Below, piece by piece: positions 1-9,355 of a stretch of DNA of 64,000 nt (its first letter is position 1; each line of letters begins with the position of its first letter). Under the pieces are notes generated by a model. It saw only the letters and a list, made by a program, of their open reading frames with translations, did no database searches and was not told the origin of the DNA. The DNA is from Oceaniferula spumae (GTDB lineage Bacteria; Verrucomicrobiota; Verrucomicrobiia; Verrucomicrobiales; Akkermansiaceae): NCBI RefSeq assembly GCF_042849255.1, contig NZ_AP026866.1, forward strand, positions 3,162,001-3,226,000, read 5' to 3'. Made by a program: the position numbers and the translations under genes.

Positions 1-1561
1 TGCCTTTGGTGTCATCATCAGGAAGGCGGCGTTCAAGGAGCTCCAGGCCCATGCCAATCATCGCCAGTGGGTTCTTCACCTCATGGGCGACGCCTGCGGC
101 CAAGCGTCCCACTGACTCCATTTTTTCAGCCTGTATCAGTTGCGCATGAGCATTCGTGAGGTTCTCGTGAGTTTGCATGAGTTCCAAGTTGAGGTCCTGG
201 AGTTCCCGTTCGGCTTTTTTCCGCTCGGTGATGTCGGTGGAGATACCGCCGACGGCGTAAATTGCCCCGCTAAGATCGCGCATGGGGAACTTCATGGAAA
301 CATAGTCGCGTAACCCATCAGGAAAATCGAGAGTCTCATCGAACTGCAGAGGTTTGCCGCGTTTGATCACGAGGGCATCATTTTTCTGCAGCCGCTTGAC
401 CTTCTTGTTGTCGCCGATGACTTCCAAGTCCGTTTTTCCGACAACCTCCTTTGCTTTCAGATTGAAAATCTCTTCGAAGCGGCGGTTGACCATGAGATAC
501 TTTCCGGAGACGGATTTGGCATACATCGGAGACGGGCTGTTATCGACGATTTCCTGCATCCGGTGCTCGGTCTGTCTCAGTGCCTCCCGTGCCTTTTCCT
601 GCTCGGTGACATCTCGATTGATGCCCAGCACCCCGGAGACATGACCATCCTTGTCTTTCACAGGAACTTTGGTGGTGATGATGTGTCGTTTGGCGCCGCT
701 GGAGTTCAGCATTTTGTAGGTGTTTTGGACGACGACCTCTTTTTTTCTCATGACCTCTTTGTCATCTGCCAAAAACTGCGCTGAGTGTTCTTTGGGGAAA
801 AAATCGTAGGGTGTTTTCCCCACAACCTCCGCCGGGCTTTTAGCGCCAACGAATTTTGCCAGAGCTTTATTGGCGACAAGGTACTCGCCGCTTTCGCCGC
901 GGATGTAAACACCATCGGGAATGCTGTCCAGCAGTGTCCTCAGGGTGTTACGTTCCTTTTCAAGAGCGTTCTGCGCTTCCACCATTTCAGTGATGTTACT
1001 GGAAACCCCGAAGGTCCCTATGGTGCGGCCTTTTTGATCGATGAGTGGCAGCTTGGATGTCAGCACCCAGGCATCTCCTCCGCCGGAGAGGTTTTCCTTT
1101 TCGATGAAGCGTTCCTTGCCTTTACCAGTGGCGAGGATCTGGATTTCGTCCTGGCGGTTTTTTGCCGCATTTTCAGGATCGAGGAACTCGGCATCCGATT
1201 TGCCTATCATATCTCCCGCAGACATGCCGGAGTAGTCAGCCAGCGCTTTGTTGACCTGTAGAAAGTTAGAGTCTCTGTCTTTGAAATAAATCCAAGCGGG
1301 CAAGGAGTCCATCAAGGCTCGGAAATATCTGTCGATCACATCACGTTGATTGCGCGTGCGTCTCAATTCCTGCCGACTTTCGAGTAGCTCCAAACGCACC
1401 GTGCCTGTGCCTCCCACCATCAGCATGAGCATCGCCAGTCCTAAACCAAGACAGGTCCATCGACCCCAGCTGGGGATCTCCTGGCCCACAGCGAGCACGA
1501 CGAGCAACAGGGCGACAGCCGTCCCCATGAGAGCAAACAGATTTTCTTTTCCCAAGTTCAC
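1..1561 (-). CDS. Multi-PAS membrane sensor histidine kinase, C-terminus off the left edge
   Basis: About 520 residues are visible. A GTG at 1561 follows an in-frame stop by four codons; an ATG at 1528 is the alternative start. Two hydrophobic helices (about residues 8-25 and 38-60) come first, then three PAS domains starting near residues 79, 195 and 320 with typical cores (RALMDSLPAWIYFKDRD, LLDSIPDGVYIRGESGEYL, IVDNSPSPMYAKSVSGKYL). A coiled linker leads into a HisKA H-box (GRLAAGVAHEVKNPL) with the phospho-acceptor His near residue 493. The ATP-binding domain lies outside the window. The family autophosphorylates and passes the phosphate to a response regulator; neither partner nor signal can be read here. 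The PAS domains probably sense cytoplasmic ligands or redox state (inference). Confidence 0.9.
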   Translation of the reverse strand, partial: MNLGKENLFALMGTAVALLLVVLAVGQEIPSWGRWTCLGLGLAMLMLMVGGTGTVRLELLESRQELRRTRNQRDVIDRYFRALMDSLPAWIYFKDRDSNFLQVNKALADYSGMSAGDMIGKSDAEFLDPENAAKNRQDEIQILATGKGKERFIEKENLSGGGDAWVLTSKLPLIDQKGRTIGTFGVSSNITEMVEAQNALEKERNTLRTLLDSIPDGVYIRGESGEYLVANKALAKFVGAKSPAEVVGKTPYDFFPKEHSAQFLADDKEVMRKKEVVVQNTYKMLNSSGAKRHIITTKVPVKDKDGHVSGVLGINRDVTEQEKAREALRQTEHRMQEIVDNSPSPMYAKSVSGKYLMVNRRFEEIFNLKAKEVVGKTDLEVIGDNKKVKRLQKNDALVIKRGKPLQFDETLDFPDGLRDYVSMKFPMRDLSGAIYAVGGISTDITERKKAERELQDLNLELMQTHENLTNAHAQLIQAEKMESVGRLAAGVAHEVKNPLAMIGMGLELLERRLPDDDTKG

Positions 1562-1670
1562 CTTGCGATCTAATCACAGGAGAAAAAAATAAACCAGACA
1601 TTAAGAATGGGACCACTTGAGTGCGGTCGCCGTGCTCAGCCTATCTAGTTTGGAAAGGGGATACTTCGGA

Positions 1671-3467
1671 TCACTCGATCGCCAGATAGAGAGTGGCTTT
1701 CGGGGGGATGTTACCCAGAGGAAGTCCACCGCCGACGAGTTCCATTTTATTCGACTTGGCAGACGTGGCAGAGCCTAAACGATCCGTGAAGTTGAAGGTG
1801 TCTTTTCTCCAACTCAGCCACTTGATGGCGTCTTCTGGAATTTGCACGTGAACGTTGTGGAACGTTTCAGAGGGGTGAAGATTGACCACCACCAGAAATG
1901 CTTGGCCGGAGGACTTATCCTGACGGAGGAAGCTGTAGAGCCAGTGACCGGAAACATGTTCGCCCCCGAGTCGACCATATTGTTCGTTCCCTCTGTTAGC
2001 ATAATTCAAGCCGTAGAATTCACCTCGCGTGAATGCAGGCTCGGCACAAAGTCGGAGCAGGCGGGCGTAAAATCCGCGTAACTCTTTTTGCTTCTGGGTG
2101 AGTTTGCCACCATCGTATTTGTGCCCATTGACCCAAGGGGTGAGAGTGGGGAGTGACCAGTAGTCGAAGATGGAGGTGCGGGCATCGTCGCCACTGAATC
2201 CTTCCGAGCCATAGGCAGGCTCGCCAGTTTCCTGACCGCTGTAGATCATGATGGGACCACGGCCGAGACCAAAGAGGATGGCACTGACTGGTCGGCCGAT
2301 GTCCATGCCGGCTGCAGCCCATTCTTTCAGCGATGCGATCCGGACTTCGTCATGGTTTTCCGCATAGCGGAGCACACTGTGGAAGCGCGGGGAAAAGGGA
2401 TTGGCAGCCTCATCGATGTCGTTGGCCCATTTACCATGTTCGATGATGTGTTTGATGGTTTCGTAGCTCGGCGCATCATAAACAGCATCATAACCGGCGG
2501 CTAACAGATCATCTAACACATTGCCATCGGTGAGTTTGGCCGGATCGCTGTCGTAAGCTTCAGCCATGAAAAAGACGGATGAGTTGCGCTTTCGGCATCG
2601 GCGTATTTGCCACTGCCAGTAGCGCATCGGAATCATGTGCGCCATATCAACGCGGAACCCTTCCACGCCCATATTCTGCCAGTAGGAAAGAATGGCGTCC
2701 ATCTTCTGCCAGGTATCAGGTGTCTTTTCCAGCAGGGTATCGGCATCAGGAAGCGGATGGAGGTCGTCGCATGGCGGGCCAACACTGAAGTCGTGGCCGT
2801 AGTTCAGCTTGATGGTTTCATACCAATCGTTTCTGGATGGCGACCAGTTGATGCAATTGTTACCGGTCACCTTACCGTGATCACTTTCTGGTGGATAGGG
2901 CAGAGGACCATCATCGGTGGGCAGCTTCAATGGTGGGCCACCGCCGTGGTGAAGATCACCGAGGTAATAGAAATTATTGTTAGGGTTGAAGAAATGTGAG
3001 GTGTCATCGTCTTTACCAAATGAAAGCTCTGGGCGAACATCGCTGGCGTAGGATCTGGCTACGTGGTTAGGCACGAAGTCGATGATGGCTTTCAGTCCAT
3101 GTCGCTCCATGCGATCAAGCAAGGCGCGGAACTCATCGAGCCGTTTGCTAGGATCAACGGCGTAGTCTGGACAGACATCAAAGTAGTCCCGGATCGCATA
3201 GGGTGATCCTGCACGGCCTTTGAGCAGCGCGGGGAAATCAGCCGGGCGGTCTGGGTAGGCAGTGGCACTGGCTTGCTCCAGAACACCAGTCAACCAGACA
3301 TGGGTGATGCCGAGTTCTTTAAGTGACTCGAGCGCGGCGTCGTTGATGTCATTGAATTTTCCGCAACCGTTCTCTTCGATGGTGCCATGCTCTTTCCGAG
3401 TCTCATTGGTATTGCCGAAGTGGCGGACCATGAGCTGGTAGATGTGCGGTCTGTCAGGAATCTCCAC
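1671..3467 (-). CDS. Alpha-amylase family (GH13) glycosidase, 598 aa
   Basis: A single-chain (beta/alpha)8 enzyme of the alpha-amylase superfamily. The conserved regions are in order: region I DFVPNH (130-135), region II GFRVDMAH with the nucleophile Asp at about 274, region III MAEAYD with the acid/base Glu at about 303, and region IV ENHDEVR with the transition-state Asp at about 373. No signal peptide is visible, so it probably acts in the cytoplasm on alpha-glucans, maltodextrins or trehalose-like substrates; the exact specificity cannot be read. The start is GTG at 3467, because the first core strand (HIYQLMVRHFG) begins at residue 8 and would be broken by the ATG at 3431. It lies 66 nt downstream of ruvX on the same strand and may share its transcript. 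Confidence 0.9.
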   Translation of the reverse strand: MEIPDRPHIYQLMVRHFGNTNETRKEHGTIEENGCGKFNDINDAALESLKELGITHVWLTGVLEQASATAYPDRPADFPALLKGRAGSPYAIRDYFDVCPDYAVDPSKRLDEFRALLDRMERHGLKAIIDFVPNHVARSYASDVRPELSFGKDDDTSHFFNPNNNFYYLGDLHHGGGPPLKLPTDDGPLPYPPESDHGKVTGNNCINWSPSRNDWYETIKLNYGHDFSVGPPCDDLHPLPDADTLLEKTPDTWQKMDAILSYWQNMGVEGFRVDMAHMIPMRYWQWQIRRCRKRNSSVFFMAEAYDSDPAKLTDGNVLDDLLAAGYDAVYDAPSYETIKHIIEHGKWANDIDEAANPFSPRFHSVLRYAENHDEVRIASLKEWAAAGMDIGRPVSAILFGLGRGPIMIYSGQETGEPAYGSEGFSGDDARTSIFDYWSLPTLTPWVNGHKYDGGKLTQKQKELRGFYARLLRLCAEPAFTRGEFYGLNYANRGNEQYGRLGGEHVSGHWLYSFLRQDKSSGQAFLVVVNLHPSETFHNVHVQIPEDAIKWLSWRKDTFNFTDRLGSATSAKSNKMELVGGGLPLGNIPPKATLYLAIE

Positions 3468-3533
3468 GGCTCGGAGTGTGATTGGCCGCGAGATGATTGC
3501 AAGGAGGAGCTATTTCTTTTTTGCCTGAAGGGA

Positions 3534-3953
3534 TTAGCTGTATCCTAACCAATTATTAAGAATCTCAACAGCTGCGGCCTGATCAATCACGGTTTTCTGC
3601 TTTTTGGCGTTGCGTCCAGCCTGGTGTAATTTCTCCGCAGCAGCCATGGTCGTCATGGTTTCATCGCAGTAATGCAGTGGAATTTCAGGCAGACGTTTTT
3701 TAAGTAGATTGCCAAACTTCCGGACCTTGATCGCCGACGGGCCTTCGGTGCCTTGCATATTCAGTGGTAGGCCTAACACAATTTGTTTCACCTGCCGCTG
3801 AGCCACCAGTTCTGCCACCCGCTCGATGACATCAGTGGTCTTCACCTGGATGGTTTCCACAGGGTGCGCCATGATGCCAACCGGATCCGTGGCGGCCACA
3901 CCGATGCGCGCATCGCCGTGATCGAGGCAAAGGATAGGATGTTCTGGGGACAT
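3534..3953 (-). CDS. ruvX: RuvX/YqgF-family putative pre-16S rRNA nuclease
   Basis: A 139-aa RNase H-fold protein. The N-terminus shows the family pattern ILCLDHGDARIGVAATD with the first catalytic Asp. LGLPLNMQGTEGPSA is the conserved strand-4 motif, YCDETMTTMAA carries the second acidic residue, and KKQKTVIDQAAAVEIL near the end has the third. The family was proposed as a Holliday-junction resolvase and is now linked to 5'-end processing of 16S rRNA. The ATG at 3953 (MSPEHPI) puts the first strand at the usual distance; the longer frame to 3986 adds an unrelated leader. A terminator for the upstream PEP-CTERM gene ends just before it, so ruvX and the GH13 gene probably form their own unit. 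Confidence 0.9.
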   Translation of the reverse strand: MSPEHPILCLDHGDARIGVAATDPVGIMAHPVETIQVKTTDVIERVAELVAQRQVKQIVLGLPLNMQGTEGPSAIKVRKFGNLLKKRLPEIPLHYCDETMTTMAAAEKLHQAGRNAKKQKTVIDQAAAVEILNNWLGYS

Positions 3954-3984
3954 GGTTTGACCGTTAGTTACGAGATGGCAGAGC

Positions 3985-4021
3985 AAAAAATCCCTCGTCT
4001 GTGATCGACAGGCGAGGGATT
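3985..4021 (-). terminator. Rho-independent terminator after the PEP-CTERM gene
   Basis: On the minus strand a 9-bp perfect stem (AATCCCTCG/CGAGGGATT), extended by an inner CTGT/ACAG stem, is followed by a run of T. It sits 25 nt past the stop codon of the PEP-CTERM gene at 4047 and upstream of ruvX. Confidence 0.85.
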
Positions 4022-4046
4022 GAACAAATGCTTCGTGAGGTCCGAA

Positions 4047-4805
4047 TTACTTGCGACGTCGCAAGATTAAGGCAAGACCTCCAAGACCAAGTAGCGCAGC
4101 ACTGCTGGGCTCCGGCACTTCGTATAGGGTGATGGCATTGAGTTGGCCGCCAGCGCTGCTATTGGTTCCGTCGTTTACAGCATCGATGCCGATGACTTGT
4201 GTTCCTGACACATCAGCAGTGAAGACACCAGTGACCAAAAGGGCACTGCCGTAGTCGCTATTTGCCGTGGTTGGGTTGCCGTTGGTAAATTGACCTGCAG
4301 CAAATTCAGTAGCACTAACAGTACCGAAAGCATCTTGAACGTTATCGAAGAGGACTGAGCGTGTACCGCCGCCATGATTCGCATTGGTTCTCCCGTCCAT
4401 CAATAGAAACTGGACGCGGTAAACTGTGCCAGGAAACAGACCGCTAAGGGTGACACCAGTGGCTGGGCCGAGACTGGCTGCTGGTGTGAACCTGGCGGTG
4501 TGAGAAAGACCATTGGATACCGTGTGAGCAAATGCACCGGAATTGGGTATGTTGTTGTATGTCAGATTGCCCGTAGTTCCGTTGGCAGCGAAAGCAATTC
4601 CGTCAAAGGTAAGTGCGGCACCAGCAGAGTTCTCAGCGAAAACAAAGTCTCCGGATTGATCAAATTGTCCGGTCCCCAAAGTGTCATTGGTGATACTTGT
4701 GGTGGTGTTTGTATAAAGTTCACTAGCCCAAGAAATCGTCGCAGCTTGCGAGCTGGCAACTACGAGCGAGGAGGCAATAAGGATGGAACTGAAATGTTTG
4801 TTCAT
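4047..4805 (-). CDS. PEP-CTERM sorted secreted protein, 252 aa
   Basis: The N-terminal signal peptide (MNKHFSSILIASSLVVASSQA) is followed by about 205 residues rich in Gly, Thr, Asn and Ser with a beta-sandwich look. It ends in the PEP-CTERM tripartite signal: VPEPSSAALL, a hydrophobic helix, and RRRK. In this family the exosortase recognises PEP and moves the protein to the cell surface or exopolysaccharide layer. No exosortase lies in the window. The tail is almost identical to that of the protein at 26769-27482 (LGLGGLALILRRR), suggesting one sorting machinery. The passenger domain was not recognised. The gene has its own terminator and is probably monocistronic. Confidence 0.9.
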   Translation of the reverse strand: MNKHFSSILIASSLVVASSQAATISWASELYTNTTTSITNDTLGTGQFDQSGDFVFAENSAGAALTFDGIAFAANGTTGNLTYNNIPNSGAFAHTVSNGLSHTARFTPAASLGPATGVTLSGLFPGTVYRVQFLLMDGRTNANHGGGTRSVLFDNVQDAFGTVSATEFAAGQFTNGNPTTANSDYGSALLVTGVFTADVSGTQVIGIDAVNDGTNSSAGGQLNAITLYEVPEPSSAALLGLGGLALILRRRK

Positions 4806-4903
4806 CGTATTAATTTTGTATCAGAAGATTGCTGTGCATAATGGAGGTTTTTGAGCCTTGTGGCAAACTCCAAAAGAACAAAATAGCAGCATGTAGGTAG
4901 TTC

Positions 4904-5977
4904 TTAAAGCAGCTCGTCCGGAAGCTGTGCTCCGAGGTTTTTAATCGCATCCGCTTGATGACGATTGGCGATGAGCAGTGCGTCGTCAGTTTGCACCACG
5001 ATGAGGTCGTCCACACCTAACAGAGCGATTTTTGATCCCTTGCGGGCGTTGAAGATGATGTTGTTCTCGCTATCAATTTCGGCAAGCTCGGTATTGGTCT
5101 GGTTATTGTCGCCTTGGGTATCGAGGTATTTGGCCACAGAAATCCAGGAGCCGACGTCATCCCAGTCGAAGGTCGCCTCGATATTCAGCACACGGGAGGC
5201 TTTTTCCATCAGGGCGTAGTCGATGGAGATGGGTGTTAGGTGAGGGAATTGATCATCGACGGTCTTGCGCACGTCATTGCTGGTACGGAGATCATGGATG
5301 AAATCGGCCAGCTCCGGAGTGTGCTTCGCCAGTTCCTGGGTGACGGTGTGCACCGACCAGATAAACATACCGGCATTCCAAGCAAAATTCCCCTGAGCGA
5401 GAAACTGCTCGGCAAGTTCAGGGTTCGGTTTTTCACGGAAACAGGTGACCTCGTTCGGCTGATTGTCGAGTTGAGGCCCATCGATCTCTGCGGCGTCACC
5501 GCGCTCGATGTAGCCGAATGATGGGCACGGCCACGTTGGTTTGATACCGATGGTGATCAGCGCTTCATTGTGCTCGGCAGCGGTCAAGGCATCACGCATG
5601 ACGGATTGATACGCGGCGGTGTCCTCAATGAGTTGATCGGACGGAAGCACCATCATCGTGGCGTGGGGATCGCGAGCAGCGATCAGACCGATACCCAGCG
5701 CGACTGCCGGAGCGGTGTCGCGTTTGGCTGGTTCGGCGAAAATATTTTCGGCCGGAAGTTCGGAAGCGACTTCGCGCACGGCGGCTTCCTGTAGGCTGTT
5801 AGTTAGGATGAAAATGTTCTCTTTCGGCACCAGTCCCTCGAGTCGGGAAATGGTTTTGTTTAATAAAGTGGTATCCCCAAAGAGGTTGAGGAGTTGTTTA
5901 GGGCGGGCATTTCTAGATAGTGGCCAGAAACGAGTTCCGCTGCCGCCTGCCAGTATCAGTGCGTAGTGATTGTTCAT
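4904..5977 (-). CDS. manC: Mannose-1-phosphate guanylyltransferase
   Basis: A 357-aa nucleotidyltransferase that makes GDP-mannose from mannose-1-phosphate and GTP, for exopolysaccharide or glycan precursors. The pyrophosphorylase signature ALILAGGSGTRFWPLSR is at residues 5-21 and is followed by PKQLLNLFG. Also visible are AEPAKRDTAPAVALG, the VLPSDQLI metal-binding motif, the FREKPNPELAEQFL sugar-binding loop and FDWDDVGSW. The length matches single-domain GMP enzymes; the C-terminal mannose-6-phosphate isomerase cupin of bifunctional AlgA/ManC forms is absent. The start is the ATG at 5977 (MNNHYALI), since the longer frame to 6079 adds an unconserved leader. It is divergent from the small membrane protein at 6078. 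Confidence 0.93.
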   Translation of the reverse strand: MNNHYALILAGGSGTRFWPLSRNARPKQLLNLFGDTTLLNKTISRLEGLVPKENIFILTNSLQEAAVREVASELPAENIFAEPAKRDTAPAVALGIGLIAARDPHATMMVLPSDQLIEDTAAYQSVMRDALTAAEHNEALITIGIKPTWPCPSFGYIERGDAAEIDGPQLDNQPNEVTCFREKPNPELAEQFLAQGNFAWNAGMFIWSVHTVTQELAKHTPELADFIHDLRTSNDVRKTVDDQFPHLTPISIDYALMEKASRVLNIEATFDWDDVGSWISVAKYLDTQGDNNQTNTELAEIDSENNIIFNARKGSKIALLGVDDLIVVQTDDALLIANRHQADAIKNLGAQLPDELL

Positions 5978-6077
5978 GCGTGTACAATGGATGAGTCCGG
6001 ACGGAAGAAAAGTCAGAAACCGTGAAAATGGAGGCATTTGCGCTTTCATCATCGGTTTCCCTGAGTAGAATGTGGCC

Positions 6078-6401
6078 ATGTCACAGGATCAGACAGAGAA
6101 TAAAAACTGGATTGAAACGAGCGCGTCGTTCGCCCCAACTGTATTGGGAGCAGCGGCTGGTGTTTTCATTGGTGATTTCATTCACCGGGATTCACGTCGC
6201 CCCGTGGCCCTCACCCTTGCTGCCATTGGTGCGTGTGCGCTTGCACCCACACTAGTCGGTACGGTTGTCGATCTCGTCAACGGTCCGAACAGCCGTTACG
6301 GCTCCCGGAGAACTCTGCGCCGCATTCGCGATGCAGGTGTACGTCCGGACGAGTTCGAAGACCTCGAGGTTGATTTGGGCGACGAGATGTTCGTAGGCTA
6401 A
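6078..6401 (+). CDS. Small membrane protein of unknown function, 107 aa
   Basis: Not recognised as a named family. A polar N-terminus (MSQDQTENKNW) leads into two Gly/Ala-rich hydrophobic segments (about residues 16-34 and 42-66), then a basic and acidic tail (RRTLRRIRDAGVRPDEFEDL). A GTG six bases upstream (6072) is an alternative start; the ATG was preferred. It lies 14 nt before the RmlD-like gene on the same strand and probably shares its transcript. An inner-membrane location is inferred from the hydrophobic segments only. Confidence 0.65.
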   Translation: MSQDQTENKNWIETSASFAPTVLGAAAGVFIGDFIHRDSRRPVALTLAAIGACALAPTLVGTVVDLVNGPNSRYGSRRTLRRIRDAGVRPDEFEDLEVDLGDEMFVG

Positions 6402-6415
6402 CTGGCCTCGCTGAA

Positions 6416-7300
6416 ATGCGCGTTCTACTCACAGGTTCCACCGGGAGACTCGGTGGAGCTTTTTTTTCGTTATGGGGCGCTGCCGACTCACCCTATGATG
6501 TGATCAATCTAACAAGGGCCGATGCCGACTTGGCAGACGCAGCCGCTTTGCGTGCGGTCTTGGAGCAGATTTGGAACCGGAGCCCATTTGACGCCATCGT
6601 TAATCCGGCGGCGCTGTCAGGGCTTGAGCAATGTCTCGATTTCCCTGAGCAGGCCCAACAAGTGAACGTCGATTCTCCCAAGGTGATGGCGGAGTTCTGC
6701 CAAGAAAAAGGCATCCGGATGGTGCATTTCAGCACCGACTACGTCTTCGGTGGACAGCAAGAGGGCAGACTTTGTGAGGGTGATGTCACCGATCCTGTGA
6801 ATGTATATGGGAAGAGTAAAAGAGCGGGAGAACTCGCCGTCTTGGCGGCCTCGCCAGACAGTTTGGTCTGCAGAGTGTCATGGTTATTTGGACCAGCCAC
6901 AGCCAAGTCCCACTTTGATCACGTTCTCGATCGTGCCCTGTCTGGTGATGAACAAAATCTAATCTCCGATAAATTTTCCATCCCGACCTTCACCCACGAT
7001 ATCGTCGAGTGGGTTGAGCTGTTGTTAGGAAATAAAAAATCCGGAATCTATCACCTCTGTAATAGTGGCGATCCGGAAAGTTGGTATAGCTACGCTGAAA
7101 CAGTTTGCCGTTTGGCCAGAGAGCAAGGGCATCCGTTACCAGAGGTCAGGCTGATCCCATCCTTGATCAAGGATGCGGATTTCTTTCGGGAGCCGCGTCC
7201 TGTGCACACCGCCATGCTGCCTCAGCGCCTTCACGATGAGGGATTGGTGACCCCCAGACACTGGATGGAAGCCGCACATGTTTACCTGAAAATCCGTTGA
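6416..7300 (+). CDS. RmlD-like NAD(P)-dependent sugar-nucleotide reductase
   Basis: A 294-aa extended short-chain dehydrogenase. The Rossmann motif LLTGSTGRLGGAF is at the N-terminus, INPAAL-type strand 4 appears as IVNPAALSGLEQC, and the catalytic pair is in STDYVFGG (Ser/Thr) and the YGKSKRAGE box (Tyr-x3-Lys). Family members include dTDP-4-dehydrorhamnose reductase and the methionine adenosyltransferase beta-like group. Without rmlABC next to it the substrate is uncertain, so the rmlD symbol is withheld. It starts with ATG right after the small membrane protein. The neighbouring manC is consistent with a role in surface sugar metabolism (inference). Confidence 0.85.
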   Translation: MRVLLTGSTGRLGGAFFSLWGAADSPYDVINLTRADADLADAAALRAVLEQIWNRSPFDAIVNPAALSGLEQCLDFPEQAQQVNVDSPKVMAEFCQEKGIRMVHFSTDYVFGGQQEGRLCEGDVTDPVNVYGKSKRAGELAVLAASPDSLVCRVSWLFGPATAKSHFDHVLDRALSGDEQNLISDKFSIPTFTHDIVEWVELLLGNKKSGIYHLCNSGDPESWYSYAETVCRLAREQGHPLPEVRLIPSLIKDADFFREPRPVHTAMLPQRLHDEGLVTPRHWMEAAHVYLKIR

Positions 7301-7334
7301 CCACAGCGCAGGTGCGGTACAGGATACTGGCCGT

Positions 7335-7877
7335 ATGAAATATATAGGTCTCATCACTCTACCTCCGATCGCGCTGGCTCTGATGAGCTGTGACGCATTG
7401 AACAAGCCACTCGACGGTGGTGACGCCAGTAACCCTCTGGACCCTCCTGGCCGTGGCGATGCCATTGCCACCACTTCGGACCCGTATGGTCCGCTGTTTA
7501 CCCCGGGAACTTTCCTCCAGACGGTTTCCCCGCAGACGGCTTTCTTCGCCAATTTCCCCAAGGCAGAAGACCAGCCATCCAAGACGCTGGCTGATTTCAC
7601 GGACGTGAAAGTCATTTCTACCAAAGGCTCTTACGTCAAGGTAGAGGTAGTGGACACCGGTGACGTCGGCTATGTGCCATCCGTCATGTTGGGTGAAAAA
7701 CGTTCACCGAACGAAGTTCCCGTGACTCCCGGTGCCGGCGAGGTTCCAGTGACTCCGGGTATCGCACCTGATCCTGCTCCCGCAGCCAGCCCTGATGTTC
7801 CAAGCGTTGCTCCGGACCCTGAAGTTCCCGGCATCCAGCCACCTGAAGTTATCGACCCCAGCCGCCCGGCTGAATAA
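7335..7877 (+). CDS. Lipoprotein with SH3-like domain and proline-rich tail
   Basis: A 180-aa protein with a type II signal peptide ending in the lipobox ALMSC (Cys at residue 19). The central part (about 70-120) looks like a bacterial SH3 fold: FTDVKVISTKGSYVKVEVVD followed by GDVGYVPSVML. The last 60 residues are low-complexity and rich in Pro, Val and Asp, with the repeated unit EVPVTPG and P-D-P spacing, probably a spacer through the cell wall or envelope. The function is unknown. It follows the reductase by 34 nt and ends before a strong terminator, so it may be the last gene of the 6078-7877 unit. Confidence 0.75.
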   Translation: MKYIGLITLPPIALALMSCDALNKPLDGGDASNPLDPPGRGDAIATTSDPYGPLFTPGTFLQTVSPQTAFFANFPKAEDQPSKTLADFTDVKVISTKGSYVKVEVVDTGDVGYVPSVMLGEKRSPNEVPVTPGAGEVPVTPGIAPDPAPAASPDVPSVAPDPEVPGIQPPEVIDPSRPAE

Positions 7878-7910
7878 TTTGTAGGAACTGACTGCAAACC
7901 CATTTTTTCC

Positions 7911-7950
7911 AGGCGGCATCGGCTCACGGTGTCGCCTGTTTCTTTTCTTA
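7911..7950 (+). terminator. Rho-independent terminator after the lipoprotein gene
   Basis: An 11-bp stem with G-U pairs (AGGCGGCATCG/CGGTGTCGCCT) around the loop GCTCA is followed by GTTTCTTTTCTT. It lies 34 nt past the stop at 7877 and before avtA. Confidence 0.85.
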
Positions 7951-8029
7951 GGTATAGGGGTGGTGAAGCCCACCTCTTCGTGCTAGTTCTGGCACCCACA
8001 CAAGACACTCAACCAACCACGATAGAACG

Positions 8030-9313
8030 ATGAGCGAGCAATTTTCAAATTTTGGCCAGCGCCTGTGTATGGGTAGCGGCATCGAGGAGCTAATGGACGA
8101 TCTGGGCAATGCCCTGGTCAACGGAGGCCCGGATACGAAAATGTTAGGCGGCGGTCAGCCGGCCCATATCCCCGAGGTCAACGCCCTCTGGCGCAGACGT
8201 TTGGAGGAAATCATGAGCTCCCCCGGTGGTGTGGAGAAAATGCTGGCAAACTATGATCCGCCACGCGGAAATCCTATTTTCCTTCAGGCCATCGCCGATC
8301 TCTTCCGCGAGAACTTCGGCTGGGATATCAGTGCCAAGAACATCGCCATCACCTCCGGCGGCCAAACCGCTTTCTTCTTCCTCTTCAACGCCCTCGCCGG
8401 TGAGTTCAAAGACGGTTCGAGGAAAAAAATCCTCCTGCCGCTGGTTCCGGAATACATCGGTTACTCCAATCAATCAGTCGGCTCAGACTTGTTCCGCGCC
8501 GTGAAGCCGATCATCGAAAAGATCGGCGAACACGACTTCAAATACCGTGTCGATTTCGATAATCTGAAAGTCGATGACGACATCGCCGCAATTTGTGTCT
8601 CACGTCCTACGAACCCGACGGGTAACGTGCTCACCGATAATGAAATTTCCAAACTCCGTGCCTTGGCCGATGAGAAAGGCATCCCTCTGATCATCGATAA
8701 TGCCTACGGCGCGCCGTTCCCTAACATAATCTTCACCGAGGCGACTCCCGTATGGAACGACAACATCGTGCTGACTCTGAGCCTTTCCAAGATCGGCCTG
8801 CCTGGCACCCGCACTGGCATCGTTGTCGCACGCGAAGAGATCGCCGCTGCGGTTTCCTCCATGAGTGCCATCGTCGGACTGGCCAATGGCAATGTCGGCC
8901 AGCAGATCATGCAGCCGCTGGTGCAGAGTGGTGAGATTCTCAAGCTCAGTAACGAGGTGGTGCGTCCCTACTACATCGAGAAATCCCGCCAGGCCCGCGC
9001 TTGGGTGGATGAATCCTTCGACAGTGCGCTGCCGTATCGCGTGCACCTGAGCGAGGGCGCGCTTTTCCTCTGGCTCTGGTTTGAAGACCTCCCGATCACC
9101 ACCCGCGAGCTCTACGAGCGTCTCAAGGCGCGTGGTGTCCTGATTGTCTCCGGTCACTACTTCTTCTTCGGCCTCGAGGATGAAGACTGGCAGCACCGGA
9201 ACGAGTGCATCCGCATGACCTACACCATGGACGAGAGCACGGTGCGCGGCGGGATCCAAATCATCGCCGAGGAAGTGGCTGCCGCTTATGCGGGGAAGAC
9301 CGTCGAGGTATAA
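8030..9313 (+). CDS. avtA: Valine--pyruvate aminotransferase
   Basis: A 427-aa fold-type I PLP enzyme. AvtA-type features are MLGGGQPAHIPEVN, YDPPRGNPIFLQAIA, the substrate loop SRPTNPTGNVLT (Asn at about 195), IIDNAYG (Asp223 contacting the PLP pyridine) and the Schiff-base Lys at about 254 in LSLSKIGLPGTRTG. The family transfers amino groups between valine or alanine and 2-oxoisovalerate or pyruvate in the cytoplasm, at the branched-chain and alanine branch point. It stands alone between a terminator and the thioredoxin-fold gene. The length and motif order match the family. Confidence 0.9.
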   Translation: MSEQFSNFGQRLCMGSGIEELMDDLGNALVNGGPDTKMLGGGQPAHIPEVNALWRRRLEEIMSSPGGVEKMLANYDPPRGNPIFLQAIADLFRENFGWDISAKNIAITSGGQTAFFFLFNALAGEFKDGSRKKILLPLVPEYIGYSNQSVGSDLFRAVKPIIEKIGEHDFKYRVDFDNLKVDDDIAAICVSRPTNPTGNVLTDNEISKLRALADEKGIPLIIDNAYGAPFPNIIFTEATPVWNDNIVLTLSLSKIGLPGTRTGIVVAREEIAAAVSSMSAIVGLANGNVGQQIMQPLVQSGEILKLSNEVVRPYYIEKSRQARAWVDESFDSALPYRVHLSEGALFLWLWFEDLPITTRELYERLKARGVLIVSGHYFFFGLEDEDWQHRNECIRMTYTMDESTVRGGIQIIAEEVAAAYAGKTVEV

Positions 9314-9355
9314 ACAAAAAACCACTCTGAGTCCGCTTAGCATCACAGAAAGACG

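Noticed and set aside
8600..9346. Long minus-strand frame opposite avtA
   Set aside because: A shadow of the avtA coding sequence. No motif, and avtA is complete with all PLP residues.
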